Shown: positions 50,575 through 59,006 of the stretch, one piece after another | Position numbering within the stretch: position 1 is the first letter of the stretch | How the letters are laid out: the number at the start of each line of letters is the position of its first letter | Assembly: GCF_001042475.2 (NCBI RefSeq) | Contig: NZ_LECW02000004.1 | Coordinates: 62,001 to 126,000 of the forward strand | Direction: 5' to 3' | DNA from: Bacillus glycinifermentans | GTDB lineage: Bacteria > Bacillota > Bacilli > Bacillales > Bacillaceae | DNA length: 64,000 nt | Program-made: the position numbers and the translations under genes | Notes under the pieces: generated by a model | Told to the model about the DNA's origin: nothing | Seen by the model: the letters and a program-made list of their open reading frames with translations, nothing else | Databases searched by the model: none

Positions 50575-51394
50575 ACGAGGAACGGTCCACCCTGATGAGG
50601 AGCGGCTGCTGCGGGTAGATGGTCTCCCCTTTCAGTCCGTTCCACTCTTGAATTGCTCCGGCGGTCACGCCCATTTTTTCGGCAATGCGGTAAAGCGTAT
50701 CACCTTTTTGAACAATATAAGTGCGCTGCTTTTCCCGGCTTTCGTCGAGACGCAACATCTGACCGGCGTAAATATTCGGGTTTGCAAGGCCGTTCATCTC
50801 AATCATTTTCCCGACGGATAACCCGTTTTCCCGGCTGATCTTCCATAGCGTGTCCCCTTTTCGCACGGTGATCTCTCTTTTTGTCTCAGCGCTTCCTTTG
50901 TGTACATGAACCGAACTCGGACGGAACGCCTCCTCGCTGTATACGGTCAGCGGGTTCATCGCGTTTTTCTTATTCTCAGTCCAAGCGCCTTGATGGATTT
51001 CAAAGTGAAGATGCGTTCCCGTCGATATTCCGGTATTTCCGATGATTCCGATTTCCTCTCCTTTTTTCACGCGGTCACCCTTTTTCTTTAGCCGTTTGTT
51101 CAAATGGGCATAGACGGTTTCATACCCGTTGTCATGTTTGATGAAAATGACTTGGCCGTATGAGTTCGATACATACGATTTACTTACGGCTCCATCTGCG
51201 GCAGCTACCACCATTTCTCCCTCAGGAGCCGCGATGTCGAGTCCCTTGTGTTTGCCGCCCCTTGTGCCGAACTTATCCGTTATTTCCCCTTTAATCGGTT
51301 CGGTCCAACTGCTTTTAGTTGCCGATGCAGACGGAACCGCGATGCAAGACCATGTGATCAGTAATATGCAAAATAGGTATCTGAACGGTTTCAA
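50573..51394 (-). CDS. Exported M23 metallopeptidase with two LysM domains
   Basis: This 273-aa protein has a signal peptide (MKPFRYLFCILLITWSCIAV, cleavage probably after SASA), an M23/LytM peptidase domain with the zinc motifs HKGLDIAAP and GTHLHFEIH, and two C-terminal LysM domains (ITVRKGDTLWKISRENGL and TYIVQKGDTLYRIAEKMGV). It should bind and may cut peptidoglycan cross-bridges outside the cell. I chose the TTG at 51394, after GGAGG, since it begins the signal peptide; the frame is open 34 codons further without a ribosome binding site. B. subtilis has aroC at this place, so the gene differs between species. Confidence 0.88.
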   Translation of the reverse strand: MKPFRYLFCILLITWSCIAVPSASATKSSWTEPIKGEITDKFGTRGGKHKGLDIAAPEGEMVVAAADGAVSKSYVSNSYGQVIFIKHDNGYETVYAHLNKRLKKKGDRVKKGEEIGIIGNTGISTGTHLHFEIHQGAWTENKKNAMNPLTVYSEEAFRPSSVHVHKGSAETKREITVRKGDTLWKISRENGLSVGKMIEMNGLANPNIYAGQMLRLDESREKQRTYIVQKGDTLYRIAEKMGVTAGAIQEWNGLKGETIYPQQPLLIRVDRSS

Positions 51395-51494
51395 GTGTTC
51401 TGAATCCTCCTCTGATGGTGCCGGCTGTTTTAGCTTTCTTTTACGACAGCTTAGTATAATTCCAAATGACGGTATTTTATACATTTTATTCATC

Positions 51495-51526
51495 AAAAAA
51501 GAGACTCCTCATCAGAGTCTCTTTTT
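51495..51526. terminator. Terminator downstream of rsiX
   Basis: GAGACTC (51501-51507) pairs with GAGTCTC (51515-51521), flanked by A-runs and T-runs on both sides, adjoining the rsiX stop. Confidence 0.88.
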
Positions 51527-52650
51527 CAGCCTTTTATCGTAATCGGGTTCGGCGCGTATGGAACGGGAATCGGTTTTGTCAAATCATAGCTGCCGATCTT
51601 ATCGGTGTTCGCATTCGTAAATTTTACTTTTGTATAGCCGAAATCTTTTGCCGTCAGGAGCAGGCCTTCCAGCATTAAAATATCATCGGATTGATTTTGA
51701 ATGTCCGCAGACGGTGCAAAACGAATGATCAGCTCTTTTCCGTTTTCTTCAACAGCCTGAATCGCACGGTCGCCCGATAAAATGGATTTGATATGAGAGC
51801 CGCTTTCTCCGTGCTGCATCTGGCTGATCGCTTCATTTATACTTTGATACGATTCGCGTGACGGCACAAGAAACTGCTCACCGTCAGAATCTTCATATAG
51901 GAAATAGCCCCTTTTGGTCTTCTGCTCGATTGACAGATCCATAAGAAGTCCGTATGAATCAATAGTAACGCCCGGTTCGCCGTTTGAGACAAACTGAACA
52001 GTGTCGCAGGAACCCCATTTAAAGGTTTCATTGATCACTTCTTTCATCAGCTCGAAATCGTCCGTGGAGATTCCGGAAATGTCCTTATTCACTTGCAGGG
52101 TGACCGAGTGGCTTTCCGTTTGCTCACTGAATGTCACATGTTGAAAATAAGATGTGTCCAATGGCTCAAACTGATCGGCATCAAGCCGGGTGTATTCGTT
52201 GAGCGCGTCTTCAACAGTCTTCATGCCGGCTTTTTTCCTAATGCTGACCGGCACGACGACCGACTTCGAATCATCGGGAAATGCAAAGGTGATATAGTTG
52301 TCTTTTTGATCGCTTGGAACGACATATGTATTTGCGGGTTCAGACCGGTCGGCAGCCGTCTTGGTTTCCTTATGCTTAGCTTCCACTTTGCTTTGGCTGG
52401 CGGAAGCAATGTCAGGATTTTCACCGTTTTGCTTTGTCTGGTCAACCAATTGAGGAGTTATCAGCACAAGAAGAAAGAGAACGCAAACTGATGCAGCAAA
52501 TGCCCCGAACCGTTTTTTTGAGGGAGTTTTTTTCGGCTGTGCGTGAAGCAGCTTTTGATAGATTTGATACGGTGAACGATCATCCTTAACCGTTGGAAGT
52601 TGGCTTAGTAACATCTTTAGCCGTTCTTCGTTCCATTCTGACTTCTTCAT
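51526..52650 (-). CDS. rsiX: Anti-sigma factor RsiX
   Basis: RsiX (374 aa) holds SigX at the membrane. The cytoplasmic N-terminus (about residues 1-45) precedes one membrane helix (FGAFAASVCVLFLLVLITPQL), and a large outside part follows with a GerMN-like repeat pattern (KAGMKTVEDALNEYT; NKDISGISTDDFELMKEVI). It overlaps sigX by 65 nt, a coupling that keeps sigma and anti-sigma levels matched. It is slightly longer than B. subtilis RsiX (368 aa) and ends at a terminator. Confidence 0.94.
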   Translation of the reverse strand: MKKSEWNEERLKMLLSQLPTVKDDRSPYQIYQKLLHAQPKKTPSKKRFGAFAASVCVLFLLVLITPQLVDQTKQNGENPDIASASQSKVEAKHKETKTAADRSEPANTYVVPSDQKDNYITFAFPDDSKSVVVPVSIRKKAGMKTVEDALNEYTRLDADQFEPLDTSYFQHVTFSEQTESHSVTLQVNKDISGISTDDFELMKEVINETFKWGSCDTVQFVSNGEPGVTIDSYGLLMDLSIEQKTKRGYFLYEDSDGEQFLVPSRESYQSINEAISQMQHGESGSHIKSILSGDRAIQAVEENGKELIIRFAPSADIQNQSDDILMLEGLLLTAKDFGYTKVKFTNANTDKIGSYDLTKPIPVPYAPNPITIKG

Positions 52651-53170
52651 TCCTTTGCTCCTCCTTCAAAAGCTCCATCTGTTTGCGAAGTACCTTCAGA
52701 CCGCGATGCTGAGTCGTTTTCACCTTGCTTTCAGAAAAATGTAAAGCTTGGGCTGTTTCTGCAATCGAATACCCTTGAATAAACCGAAGCACGATGACAG
52801 ATCGTTGATCCAATGTACATTTATCAAGCGCTTTAAAGATTTCATTAAGATTTTCATTCTGCATCAAAATGTCCTCAGGCAAGGGTTGCCGGTCTTTTAC
52901 ATCCTGCTTCTCCCAGTCAAACGTCCCCATGATCCGCTGGCGGATCGTCTGCTGTTTTCTGAACCAATCGATGGCGACATGCCTTGCGATTGAAAGAAGC
53001 CATGTTTTTTCGCTGCTTCTGCCTTCAAATGTTTCATACGAATGCAGAACGCGGATATAGACTTCCTGAACTAAATCTTCAGCCTGGCTTTTGTCTTTTA
53101 CCATATAAAATAAAAACTGAAATAAATCTTGATGATATGTATCATATATTTTCTGAAAGGTTTCTTCCAC
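52586..53170 (-). CDS. sigX: ECF sigma factor SigX
   Basis: SigX (194 aa) directs RNA polymerase to cell-envelope genes; in B. subtilis its regulon changes surface charge and gives resistance to cationic antimicrobial peptides. Region 2 contains LVQEVYIRVLHSYETFEGRSSEKTWL split across 2.1-2.2 and the -10 binding helix RHVAIDWFRK; region 4 contains GYSIAETAQALHFSESKVKTTQHRG. AACGGAGGGG precedes the ATG. A SigX-type promoter lies just upstream, so it is autoregulated. Confidence 0.96.
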   Translation of the reverse strand: MEETFQKIYDTYHQDLFQFLFYMVKDKSQAEDLVQEVYIRVLHSYETFEGRSSEKTWLLSIARHVAIDWFRKQQTIRQRIMGTFDWEKQDVKDRQPLPEDILMQNENLNEIFKALDKCTLDQRSVIVLRFIQGYSIAETAQALHFSESKVKTTQHRGLKVLRKQMELLKEEQRNEEVRMERRTAKDVTKPTSNG

Positions 53171-53195
53171 TTGAAACCCCTCCGTTCAATTTATT

Positions 53196-53222
53196 GTCGT
53201 TTGTCAATCACAAAAAGTTACA
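53196..53222 (-). promoter_or_regulatory. Autoregulatory SigX promoter of sigX-rsiX
   Basis: On the minus strand TGTAAC (53217-53222) is followed after 17 nt by CGAC (53196-53199). This matches the ECF/SigX promoter type (TGTAAC-N17-CGWC), 26 nt before the sigX start codon. Confidence 0.8.
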
Positions 53223-53314
53223 TTACAACTATTACAACTATATTACGAAAATATGAAAATGGGAAGGGAATTTTCCTAAAGTTAAACTAAAATTTAACTA
53301 TACCACATCATAAA

Positions 53315-53341
53315 AGCACCTGTCCTAAATGAACAGGTGCT
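53315..53341 (-). repeat. Left copy of a 27-nt hairpin flanking the extra gene block
   Basis: AGCACCTGTTC pairs with GGACAGGTGCT around ATTTA (one G-T pair), and TTTTAT follows on the minus strand, so it can act as terminator. A copy identical at 24 of 27 positions and in the same orientation lies at 59331-59357. Confidence 0.85.
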
Positions 53342-53368
53342 ATAGCTTGCTGAGGAACCCAAGTTTCA

Positions 53369-53437
53369 TTACAACCGCCCCTCAATCAGGTTTTTGTTCT
53401 TGCGGACGGACTTGTTGATCTTGACAAGCAAATAAGG
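53369..53437 (-). pseudogene. Possible 3' remnant of a deleted gene
   Basis: A minus-strand frame of 22 codons, ending KINKSVRKNKNLIEGRL and TAA, stops 28 nt before the left hairpin repeat. It has no start codon and an upstream in-frame TAA. The composition looks protein-like, but it is short and could be chance. With the SigX promoter and the hairpin it accounts for most of the 303-nt gap before the LCP gene. Confidence 0.35.
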
Positions 53438-53473
53438 TTAATACTTTTCTGAGATTGACTGATTTTCATCGTG

Positions 53474-54385
53474 CTATGATTTTAAGTTCAATTGCCGGCG
53501 AAGCTTTTTTGAGATCTCCTTTCTCTTTTCGTCAGTTACAACGTGGAACCATAAGCCATCAATTTTTTTATCTTCACCTTCAATTTCGAATTGTTTAATA
53601 TCCTTGGCGGCTTCTTTATAAGAGCTTTGAATATCGATCATTTTGTCCAGCGTCAAGTTCGTTTTTATGTTTTTTTCCAATGCAGTTAAAATCTCTTGAT
53701 AGTTTGTTAATGATTTTAATTGTGCACCTTCATGAATAATTTGGTTGATAATCTCACGCTGACGCTGTTGGCGTCCAAAATCACCGCGCGGATCGTCTTT
53801 TCTCATCCGGGCATATGTAAGAGCAGTCTTACCGTCAAGATGCAGTTTCCCTTTTGATAGATGCACTCCTTCAAGAGTGAAATCGATACGATTATTCACC
53901 GTGACTCCGCCAACCGCATCTACAATATCTTTAAACCCGTCCATATTTACTTTGATATAATAATTGATGGGAATGTCCAAAAATTGTTCTACCGTTTGAA
54001 CGGTACCTTCAATTCCGCCATAGGTGTATGCCGAATTCATTTTAGAAAAGGTATTCTTTGATCGTATAAATACCCTCGTATCACGCGGAATACTTGTCAT
54101 TGTGGCTTTTTTTGTCTCCGGATTTACAGTCATGACAATCATAGAATCCGGGCGCCCATTATCACCAGGCCGCTCGTCTATCCCTAATAAAAGGATCGAT
54201 ATGGGATCGTGCGGAGCTGCTTTCTTCTGCTCGGAATCCCGGTGAAGAGGTTCGTACATATTGCTTATTGATTTTGCTACGTTACGGTAAACACCGTAAG
54301 AAACCAAACCGCCGACAGTGATCAATAAAGCCAGGACAAACAATACCGTATTTTTGATTTTTAATTTTCTTTTTCTCATTTTCAC
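53474..54385 (-). CDS. LytR-CpsA-Psr (LCP) family glycopolymer ligase
   Basis: This 303-aa protein has a basic N-terminus, one membrane helix (about residues 12-33) and an extracellular LCP domain. Family motifs are ISILLLGIDERPGDNGRPDS, the arginine-rich SIPRDTRVFI with the lipid-phosphate-binding Arg, INYYIKVNMDGF, DAVGGVTV and ARMRKDDPRGDFGRQQRQ. LCP enzymes attach teichoic acids or other glycopolymers from undecaprenyl carriers to peptidoglycan. It resembles TagU (LytR) in length. The GTG start lies 8 nt after AAGGAAGGG. It is 84 nt downstream of the deacetylase gene and belongs to the extra block between sigX and resE. Confidence 0.9.
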   Translation of the reverse strand: MKMRKRKLKIKNTVLFVLALLITVGGLVSYGVYRNVAKSISNMYEPLHRDSEQKKAAPHDPISILLLGIDERPGDNGRPDSMIVMTVNPETKKATMTSIPRDTRVFIRSKNTFSKMNSAYTYGGIEGTVQTVEQFLDIPINYYIKVNMDGFKDIVDAVGGVTVNNRIDFTLEGVHLSKGKLHLDGKTALTYARMRKDDPRGDFGRQQRQREIINQIIHEGAQLKSLTNYQEILTALEKNIKTNLTLDKMIDIQSSYKEAAKDIKQFEIEGEDKKIDGLWFHVVTDEKRKEISKKLRRQLNLKS

Positions 54386-54469
54386 TAGAATATCCCTTCC
54401 TTGCCGATGCACCTAATATTGCTTTCGCAGTCGGCATGTTATCATTCGAAATCGTGATTGTCGGATTGA

Positions 54470-55312
54470 TTAATTCCATCTGAAATGAAGCGGCTTCATC
54501 GAATCATGAACTGCCTTCATTTCATATCCGTTATCTTGAAAGTACTTCAGTAATTTTTCCAAATGCGCTGCAGTTGTCGGTTTTTCATGCATTAATACGA
54601 CAAGCGGCTCAACACCGTAAAGGTTATTGACTTGCTGAATCACATTGTTCACGAATTGACCATTTGTATTTCCAGACTTCCAGTCCTCTGAATCAACAGT
54701 CCAATCCCAAATGTTAAAATGCTCACGCTTAATGGCTTCTTGAAATGGACCAGTAATGTATGGCTTTGATCCATAAGGCGATCTGATCAAATGTGTGTTG
54801 ACGTTGGTTGTTTCTTTGATCGTATGAAGCGTATCGTTCATCTCCGCTGCAAAGCTTTCAGGAGATTTATAGATTTTCGATACTTGATGCGTAACTCCGT
54901 GAGACCCAACGGAATGACCGTTTTTGACCATTTTCCTTACAATATTAGAATTCTGCTCAATATTCGGTTTTAACATGAAAAACGTTGCTTTTGCGTGATA
55001 CTTATCGAGCAAACTTAAGATTTTTTCTGAAGCAGCCGGATTCGGCCCGTCATCAAATGTCAAATAGACGACCTTTCCGGTTTCCAGCGATGTTTGCTTA
55101 CGATCCTTTTTTTCTACTGGATGTTTGCCTGAATGTTGGTTCTTGGACACCTGCGCTGAACCGTTGGTGCTTTCTTTTATGGATTCCTGCTTTGAACCAG
55201 CAAGCGCATTCCAAGAAATGCATAACAAAGTCACACCCAGTACGATCAGCATACCCAACACTATTTTTCCCAGTCCGGTCAATTTATGAACTTTTCTTGG
55301 TGAATTTGACAC
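54470..55312 (-). CDS. Membrane-anchored polysaccharide deacetylase (NodB domain)
   Basis: This 280-aa protein has an N-terminal membrane segment (about residues 15-39), a linker of about 40 residues and a NodB domain. The catalytic motifs are YLTFDDGPNP (Asp87, Asp88), SHGVTH (metal histidines 138 and 142), RSPYG, DWTVDSEDW and VLMHEK. Such enzymes remove acetyl groups from GlcNAc or MurNAc of peptidoglycan or other wall polymers, which can reduce lysozyme sensitivity. The GTG start follows GAGGAG by 9 nt. It precedes the LCP gene and lies downstream of the kinase operon's terminator, so it has its own, unidentified promoter. Confidence 0.88.
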   Translation of the reverse strand: MSNSPRKVHKLTGLGKIVLGMLIVLGVTLLCISWNALAGSKQESIKESTNGSAQVSKNQHSGKHPVEKKDRKQTSLETGKVVYLTFDDGPNPAASEKILSLLDKYHAKATFFMLKPNIEQNSNIVRKMVKNGHSVGSHGVTHQVSKIYKSPESFAAEMNDTLHTIKETTNVNTHLIRSPYGSKPYITGPFQEAIKREHFNIWDWTVDSEDWKSGNTNGQFVNNVIQQVNNLYGVEPLVVLMHEKPTTAAHLEKLLKYFQDNGYEMKAVHDSMKPLHFRWN

Positions 55313-55602
55313 TTTTTCCAACTCCTCAACTATAGATTTCTTTTAAACTCGTCATACGCAAATGGCAATTTTTTAGTTTTGATGTTTGAAGACAAAGTTC
55401 GATAAGAAGGATGCTCTTTTAATATAAGGTAGAGATATCGCAGAAGTTCGACCAACTTGTAAACAAAATGTCACAAAAAGAAGAAAAACATCATTTTTTG
55501 AGGGATAGTAAAAAATAATAATCGGATATATTCCCCTGTAATGAAATTGTGTGATGGGATTAAAAGGCTGGAAATCATGAGGCATAATCGTCTTTACAAA
55601 AG
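55313..55602. other. AT-rich intergenic region of the extra gene block
   Basis: This stretch upstream of the deacetylase gene is clearly more AT-rich than the flanking core genes. It must hold the deacetylase promoter, but I see no convincing SigA or SigX element. A 70-codon frame on the minus strand (55373-55585) has no ribosome binding site or protein-like composition. Confidence 0.5.
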
Positions 55603-55640
55603 AAAAAAACCTTATTTCGGTATTTAACTGAAATAAGGTT
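55603..55640 (-). terminator. Terminator ending the two-component operon of the block
   Basis: AACCTTATTTC (55608-55618) pairs with GAAATAAGGTT (55630-55640), with a T-run on the minus strand, 20 nt after the stop of the propeller-like gene. Confidence 0.85.
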
Positions 55641-55660
55641 TTTTGCCTAAAATTAAAAGG

Positions 55661-56794
55661 TTATTTAAATGAAATGATATAAGCTTGGTCGTCAAAAAGT
55701 TGCGGTGATGGACTTTCCACGGAAGAATACTGGTTTTGAGCATGAACGAGCAGACTGTTATCATCCGGACTCCAATATATTTCCGACGGTATGGTGCCGT
55801 GATATACCGGTTCTTCATACAGGATATTTTTTCCTTGGAGCTTACCTGCATAAATACTGTCCTTATCCTCTAAAGAATAAGCGATTTTCTTTCGGTCATT
55901 TGAGATTTTGAAGGTGGCTACTTTTTCGAGCAGAGCAGAAAGCTCTCCGTTTCGGCGATCGTATTCGTACAAGGTTCCCCCGGTACCCAGGAAAACAAAT
56001 TGATCATTGTTTAACCAAACAGGTCCGCTCCGGCTATCCAGACGCTTGTCCTGAATATTGATGCGATTGCCGCTGATGGTTCCCATCACGGTGCTGTTTT
56101 GCTCCGATTGCTGTAACACGGTAAACAGCAATTCGCGTCCATTATCAGAGATGTTAACTCCCGTAAGCGAATCTTTCTCGTCAAAATCCTTCAATGAATA
56201 CGTTTTGAGCGTTCCGGAATCTGTATCGAAAACACGAATGGCAGCCTGACCGCCTTTCCCAGCATCTATGACTAGATAACAAATGTATTTGCTATTATTT
56301 GACCATGAAACATCTTGGACATAGACCTCATAGCTGGAGGTGAAGCTGGCGATTTCTGTTTTTTTGCCGTTTACAAGCGAGATCAGCTTCATTGATGTCT
56401 TATTTGATGACACGGTCAATCCGGCGACGCTCTTTCCGTCTGGAGACACCTTAAGATTGAACATATTGCTTTCAATACCCTTCAGATTTTCGGCTTTTTC
56501 ATAGGGGGCGAAAAAGCGCTGAAGACGATGCGTTGAACGTTCGGATGTGTCTTTACCCTTGAAAAAACCAACTATGGAGTCCGATGAAGACCACCCAAGC
56601 AACTGATCTGCTGTTGGGAGGCGATATATCGTCTTCACTTGAAAGGGGCGCGTCTTCTGATCATCAATATGACTCTCTTCCTTGCTTGGTATAATAATGG
56701 TTTCCGACCGTTTTCCTACATTATAACTGGACACGATAACGACGAGAAACAACAGCGCCCCTAACCATATGATAAACTGTTTGTTCTTCATCAT
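55661..56794 (-). CDS. Membrane-anchored beta-propeller-like (TolB/WD40-type) protein
   Basis: This 377-aa protein has an N-terminal membrane anchor (residues 6-24, IIWLGALLFLVVIVSSY) and an outside domain of repeated four-strand units. Typical propeller phrases recur: LKVSPDGKSVAGLTV, VSWSNNSKYICYLV, VNISDNGRELLFTV, FKISNDRKKIAYSL and IYWSPDDNSLLVHA, spaced about 45-60 residues. Its ATG overlaps the kinase stop by four bases (ATGA), so the two are co-translated. This suggests a sensory accessory that works with the kinase on the cell surface. No enzymatic motif is seen and I do not recognise a named family member. Confidence 0.82.
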   Translation of the reverse strand: MMKNKQFIIWLGALLFLVVIVSSYNVGKRSETIIIPSKEESHIDDQKTRPFQVKTIYRLPTADQLLGWSSSDSIVGFFKGKDTSERSTHRLQRFFAPYEKAENLKGIESNMFNLKVSPDGKSVAGLTVSSNKTSMKLISLVNGKKTEIASFTSSYEVYVQDVSWSNNSKYICYLVIDAGKGGQAAIRVFDTDSGTLKTYSLKDFDEKDSLTGVNISDNGRELLFTVLQQSEQNSTVMGTISGNRINIQDKRLDSRSGPVWLNNDQFVFLGTGGTLYEYDRRNGELSALLEKVATFKISNDRKKIAYSLEDKDSIYAGKLQGKNILYEEPVYHGTIPSEIYWSPDDNSLLVHAQNQYSSVESPSPQLFDDQAYIISFK

Positions 56795-58242
56795 TTCTCA
56801 ACCTTTGCGTAAGCTATTTCAATATGAATCACTGTATGGTTTTCCTTGTAAAACATCTTGATTGTTCCTCCGTGTTCGTCAACAATTGTTTTCACAATGC
56901 TTAATCCTAAACCCACACTTCCCTCTTCCTTGATCTTTTGGTTTACCGAATAAAAAGGCTGGAATATTTCGGAATATTGATTATTTTCAAATGGAGCACT
57001 TGGATTCTTGAACGTAAAAAGAACTTTTTCTCCAACGATCCCGGCCTTAATGATGATTTCCGAATGAGATAAGCTGTATTTGATCGCGTTGTCCAGCAGA
57101 TTGATAAAAAGTTGGCGCAGCCTGTTCACCTGGCCGTGAACGTACAGGCCTTCTTCGATGTCACAGCTGATCCTTTTCTTATACCGTTCTGCTCGAAACT
57201 TCATAGATTCGCAAACATCTTTTAAAATTTCCCCTGCGTCGATCCTGTCAAATTGAAGATCTTTAGACGTTTCCCGGGATACTTCAAGAAGTTTGATCAC
57301 CAAATTGTGCAAACGCCGGCTTTCTTCAACAATGTGGTTCATTCCTTTATCAAAAAATTTCTGATCCGATTCGCCTTTTTCTTTTATGATTTCGGCATAT
57401 CCTTGGATGGAAGTCAGAGGTGTTTTCAGCTCATGCGTCATATTGTCAAAAAACCGTTTTTCCTGTTCGTTAAGTTCCTTTAGCCGATCCCGGTCCCTTT
57501 CGATGGTTGAAATTTGCTCTCTAATCCTGTTGATCATGTCATTGAAATTAATGGCAAGCTGGCCGATCTCATCTTTTCTGCGAAAGTGGATATCCACATC
57601 CAACTTGCCCTTTTTGACTTGTGATGTAGCCTCTGTCAGCTTGACGAGCGGAATTGTGATATGTCTGGAGAGAATATAGGAGAACAGGAACGCTGCCACA
57701 AATATTGCAAGTGCGATATAAAAAACAATATCCAGAATCTCTCCGCTTTGCTTATATAGCAGGTTAAAATCTTTAGAAAAGCGTAATATGCCTACTTTTG
57801 TACCGTCAACGACAACCGGGTATGAGAAAAACACCTCCGCTTTATTTCGGTCATTGGATATATGATAGGCAGTCTTTCCTTTGATGGCCTGTTTAAGATC
57901 ATCATCACTCTTGCCGGAAAACACTTTCTTATTAGAAGAAGACAACAAAGCGCCATTCACGTTATAAACACTTACATCGCTTCCTGTTGAGCGATGTAAA
58001 TTATCTGCCATTTCATCGGCCATATCGCCGAAATACAGCTCATTGCTTTTATAATGATTGATTAAAAACGCTTGGTTTACATAGACGATACTGTTTTTTT
58101 TCAGTTCGACTAAATCCGAAGTAACGATTTCTTCATTACTTGACCAAATGATTTTCTTTACCGTCTGATTGAGCACGAGGAAAGAGAGCGAAAAAATCAG
58201 TAAAAACCCGATAATAAATTTACCCTTGATGGTTCGCAACAC
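56791..58242 (-). CDS. HAMP-domain sensor histidine kinase
   Basis: This 483-aa kinase has membrane helices at about 8-27 and 171-191, an extracellular sensor domain between them (Cache-like by size), a HAMP domain (about 192-245), and the core: H-box FFDNMTHELKTPLTSIQGYA with phospho-acceptor His270, N-box NLLDNAIKYS, an atypical F-region (IFQPFYSVN) and G-box GLGLSIVKTIVDEHGG. The GTG start follows AGGAGG by 8 nt and lies just after the regulator's stop. Domain order resembles ResE next door, but it lacks the PAS domain of ResE. Part of the extra block; the signal is unknown. Confidence 0.92.
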   Translation of the reverse strand: MLRTIKGKFIIGFLLIFSLSFLVLNQTVKKIIWSSNEEIVTSDLVELKKNSIVYVNQAFLINHYKSNELYFGDMADEMADNLHRSTGSDVSVYNVNGALLSSSNKKVFSGKSDDDLKQAIKGKTAYHISNDRNKAEVFFSYPVVVDGTKVGILRFSKDFNLLYKQSGEILDIVFYIALAIFVAAFLFSYILSRHITIPLVKLTEATSQVKKGKLDVDIHFRRKDEIGQLAINFNDMINRIREQISTIERDRDRLKELNEQEKRFFDNMTHELKTPLTSIQGYAEIIKEKGESDQKFFDKGMNHIVEESRRLHNLVIKLLEVSRETSKDLQFDRIDAGEILKDVCESMKFRAERYKKRISCDIEEGLYVHGQVNRLRQLFINLLDNAIKYSLSHSEIIIKAGIVGEKVLFTFKNPSAPFENNQYSEIFQPFYSVNQKIKEEGSVGLGLSIVKTIVDEHGGTIKMFYKENHTVIHIEIAYAKVEK

Positions 58243-58245
58243 TCT

Positions 58246-58947
58246 CTAATCCTCCTGTTTCTCGAATTTATATCCGATGCCAAATACTGTTGTAATCAAG
58301 TCACTTGCATCAAGCTTTTTACGTAGTCTTTGAATATGGGTATCTACTGTACGCGTATCCCCTGCAAAATCGTACCCCCAAATGAATTCCAAAAGCTCTG
58401 AACGCGTAAAAACTTTTCCGCGATGGCCGATCAAAGTCATAAGCAGATCAAATTCTTTAGGAGTCAATTCGACGGTTATCCCGTCTTTTTTTACCAGTCT
58501 TTCGCCTGGAACAATCACAATATTTTTAAACCTGATAACATTCTCTTGTGCCGTTTCCCGTTCGTTCAAATGATGAGCTTGTTCAAGACGGCGAAGTATC
58601 GTACGAATTCTGGCCACAACTTCGCGCAAGTCAAACGGCTTTGTAATATAATCGTCGGCCCCGAATTCCAATCCAAGTACTTTATCAGTAATATCTGACT
58701 TTGCAGTGATCATAAGTATCGGAATATTATAGCTCTCGGTCACTTTTTTACAAATATCCAATCCGCTGCAATCAGGCAACATCCAATCGAGCAGCAGAAG
58801 ATCCGGTTTGAATTGATCTAATTTGCTCAGCCCCAGAGCACCGCTAGCCGCGGTGCACGTTTGAAATCCTTCCCCCGTAAGCCCGTATGAAAGCAAATCG
58901 GCAATTGGTTCATCATCTTCAATAATCAGTATTTTGATTTTATCCAT
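58246..58947 (-). CDS. OmpR/PhoB-family response regulator
   Basis: This 233-aa regulator has a receiver domain with acidic pocket Asp11/Asp12, phosphorylation site Asp54 (LLLLDWMLPD), Thr81 and Lys103 (TKPF), then a C-terminal winged helix (VELTPKEFDLLMTLIGHRGK to TVDTHIQRLRKKL). It is the first gene of the regulator-kinase-propeller operon. The ribosome binding site (AGGGA, 13 nt) is weak. A TATAAT at 59006-59011 is the best -10 candidate upstream. Likely targets are its own operon and the adjacent deacetylase and LCP genes, but no direct-repeat binding site was recognised. Confidence 0.92.
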   Translation of the reverse strand: MDKIKILIIEDDEPIADLLSYGLTGEGFQTCTAASGALGLSKLDQFKPDLLLLDWMLPDCSGLDICKKVTESYNIPILMITAKSDITDKVLGLEFGADDYITKPFDLREVVARIRTILRRLEQAHHLNERETAQENVIRFKNIVIVPGERLVKKDGITVELTPKEFDLLMTLIGHRGKVFTRSELLEFIWGYDFAGDTRTVDTHIQRLRKKLDASDLITTVFGIGYKFEKQED

Positions 58948-59006
58948 AAAAAATCATCATTCCCTGTCTCATGCTTATATTTATCTAGGTATCTCTTACG
59001 AATTTA

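Noticed and set aside
55373-55585. 70-codon minus-strand frame upstream of the deacetylase gene
   Set aside because: No ribosome binding site, AT-driven composition and no family resemblance; treated as non-coding.
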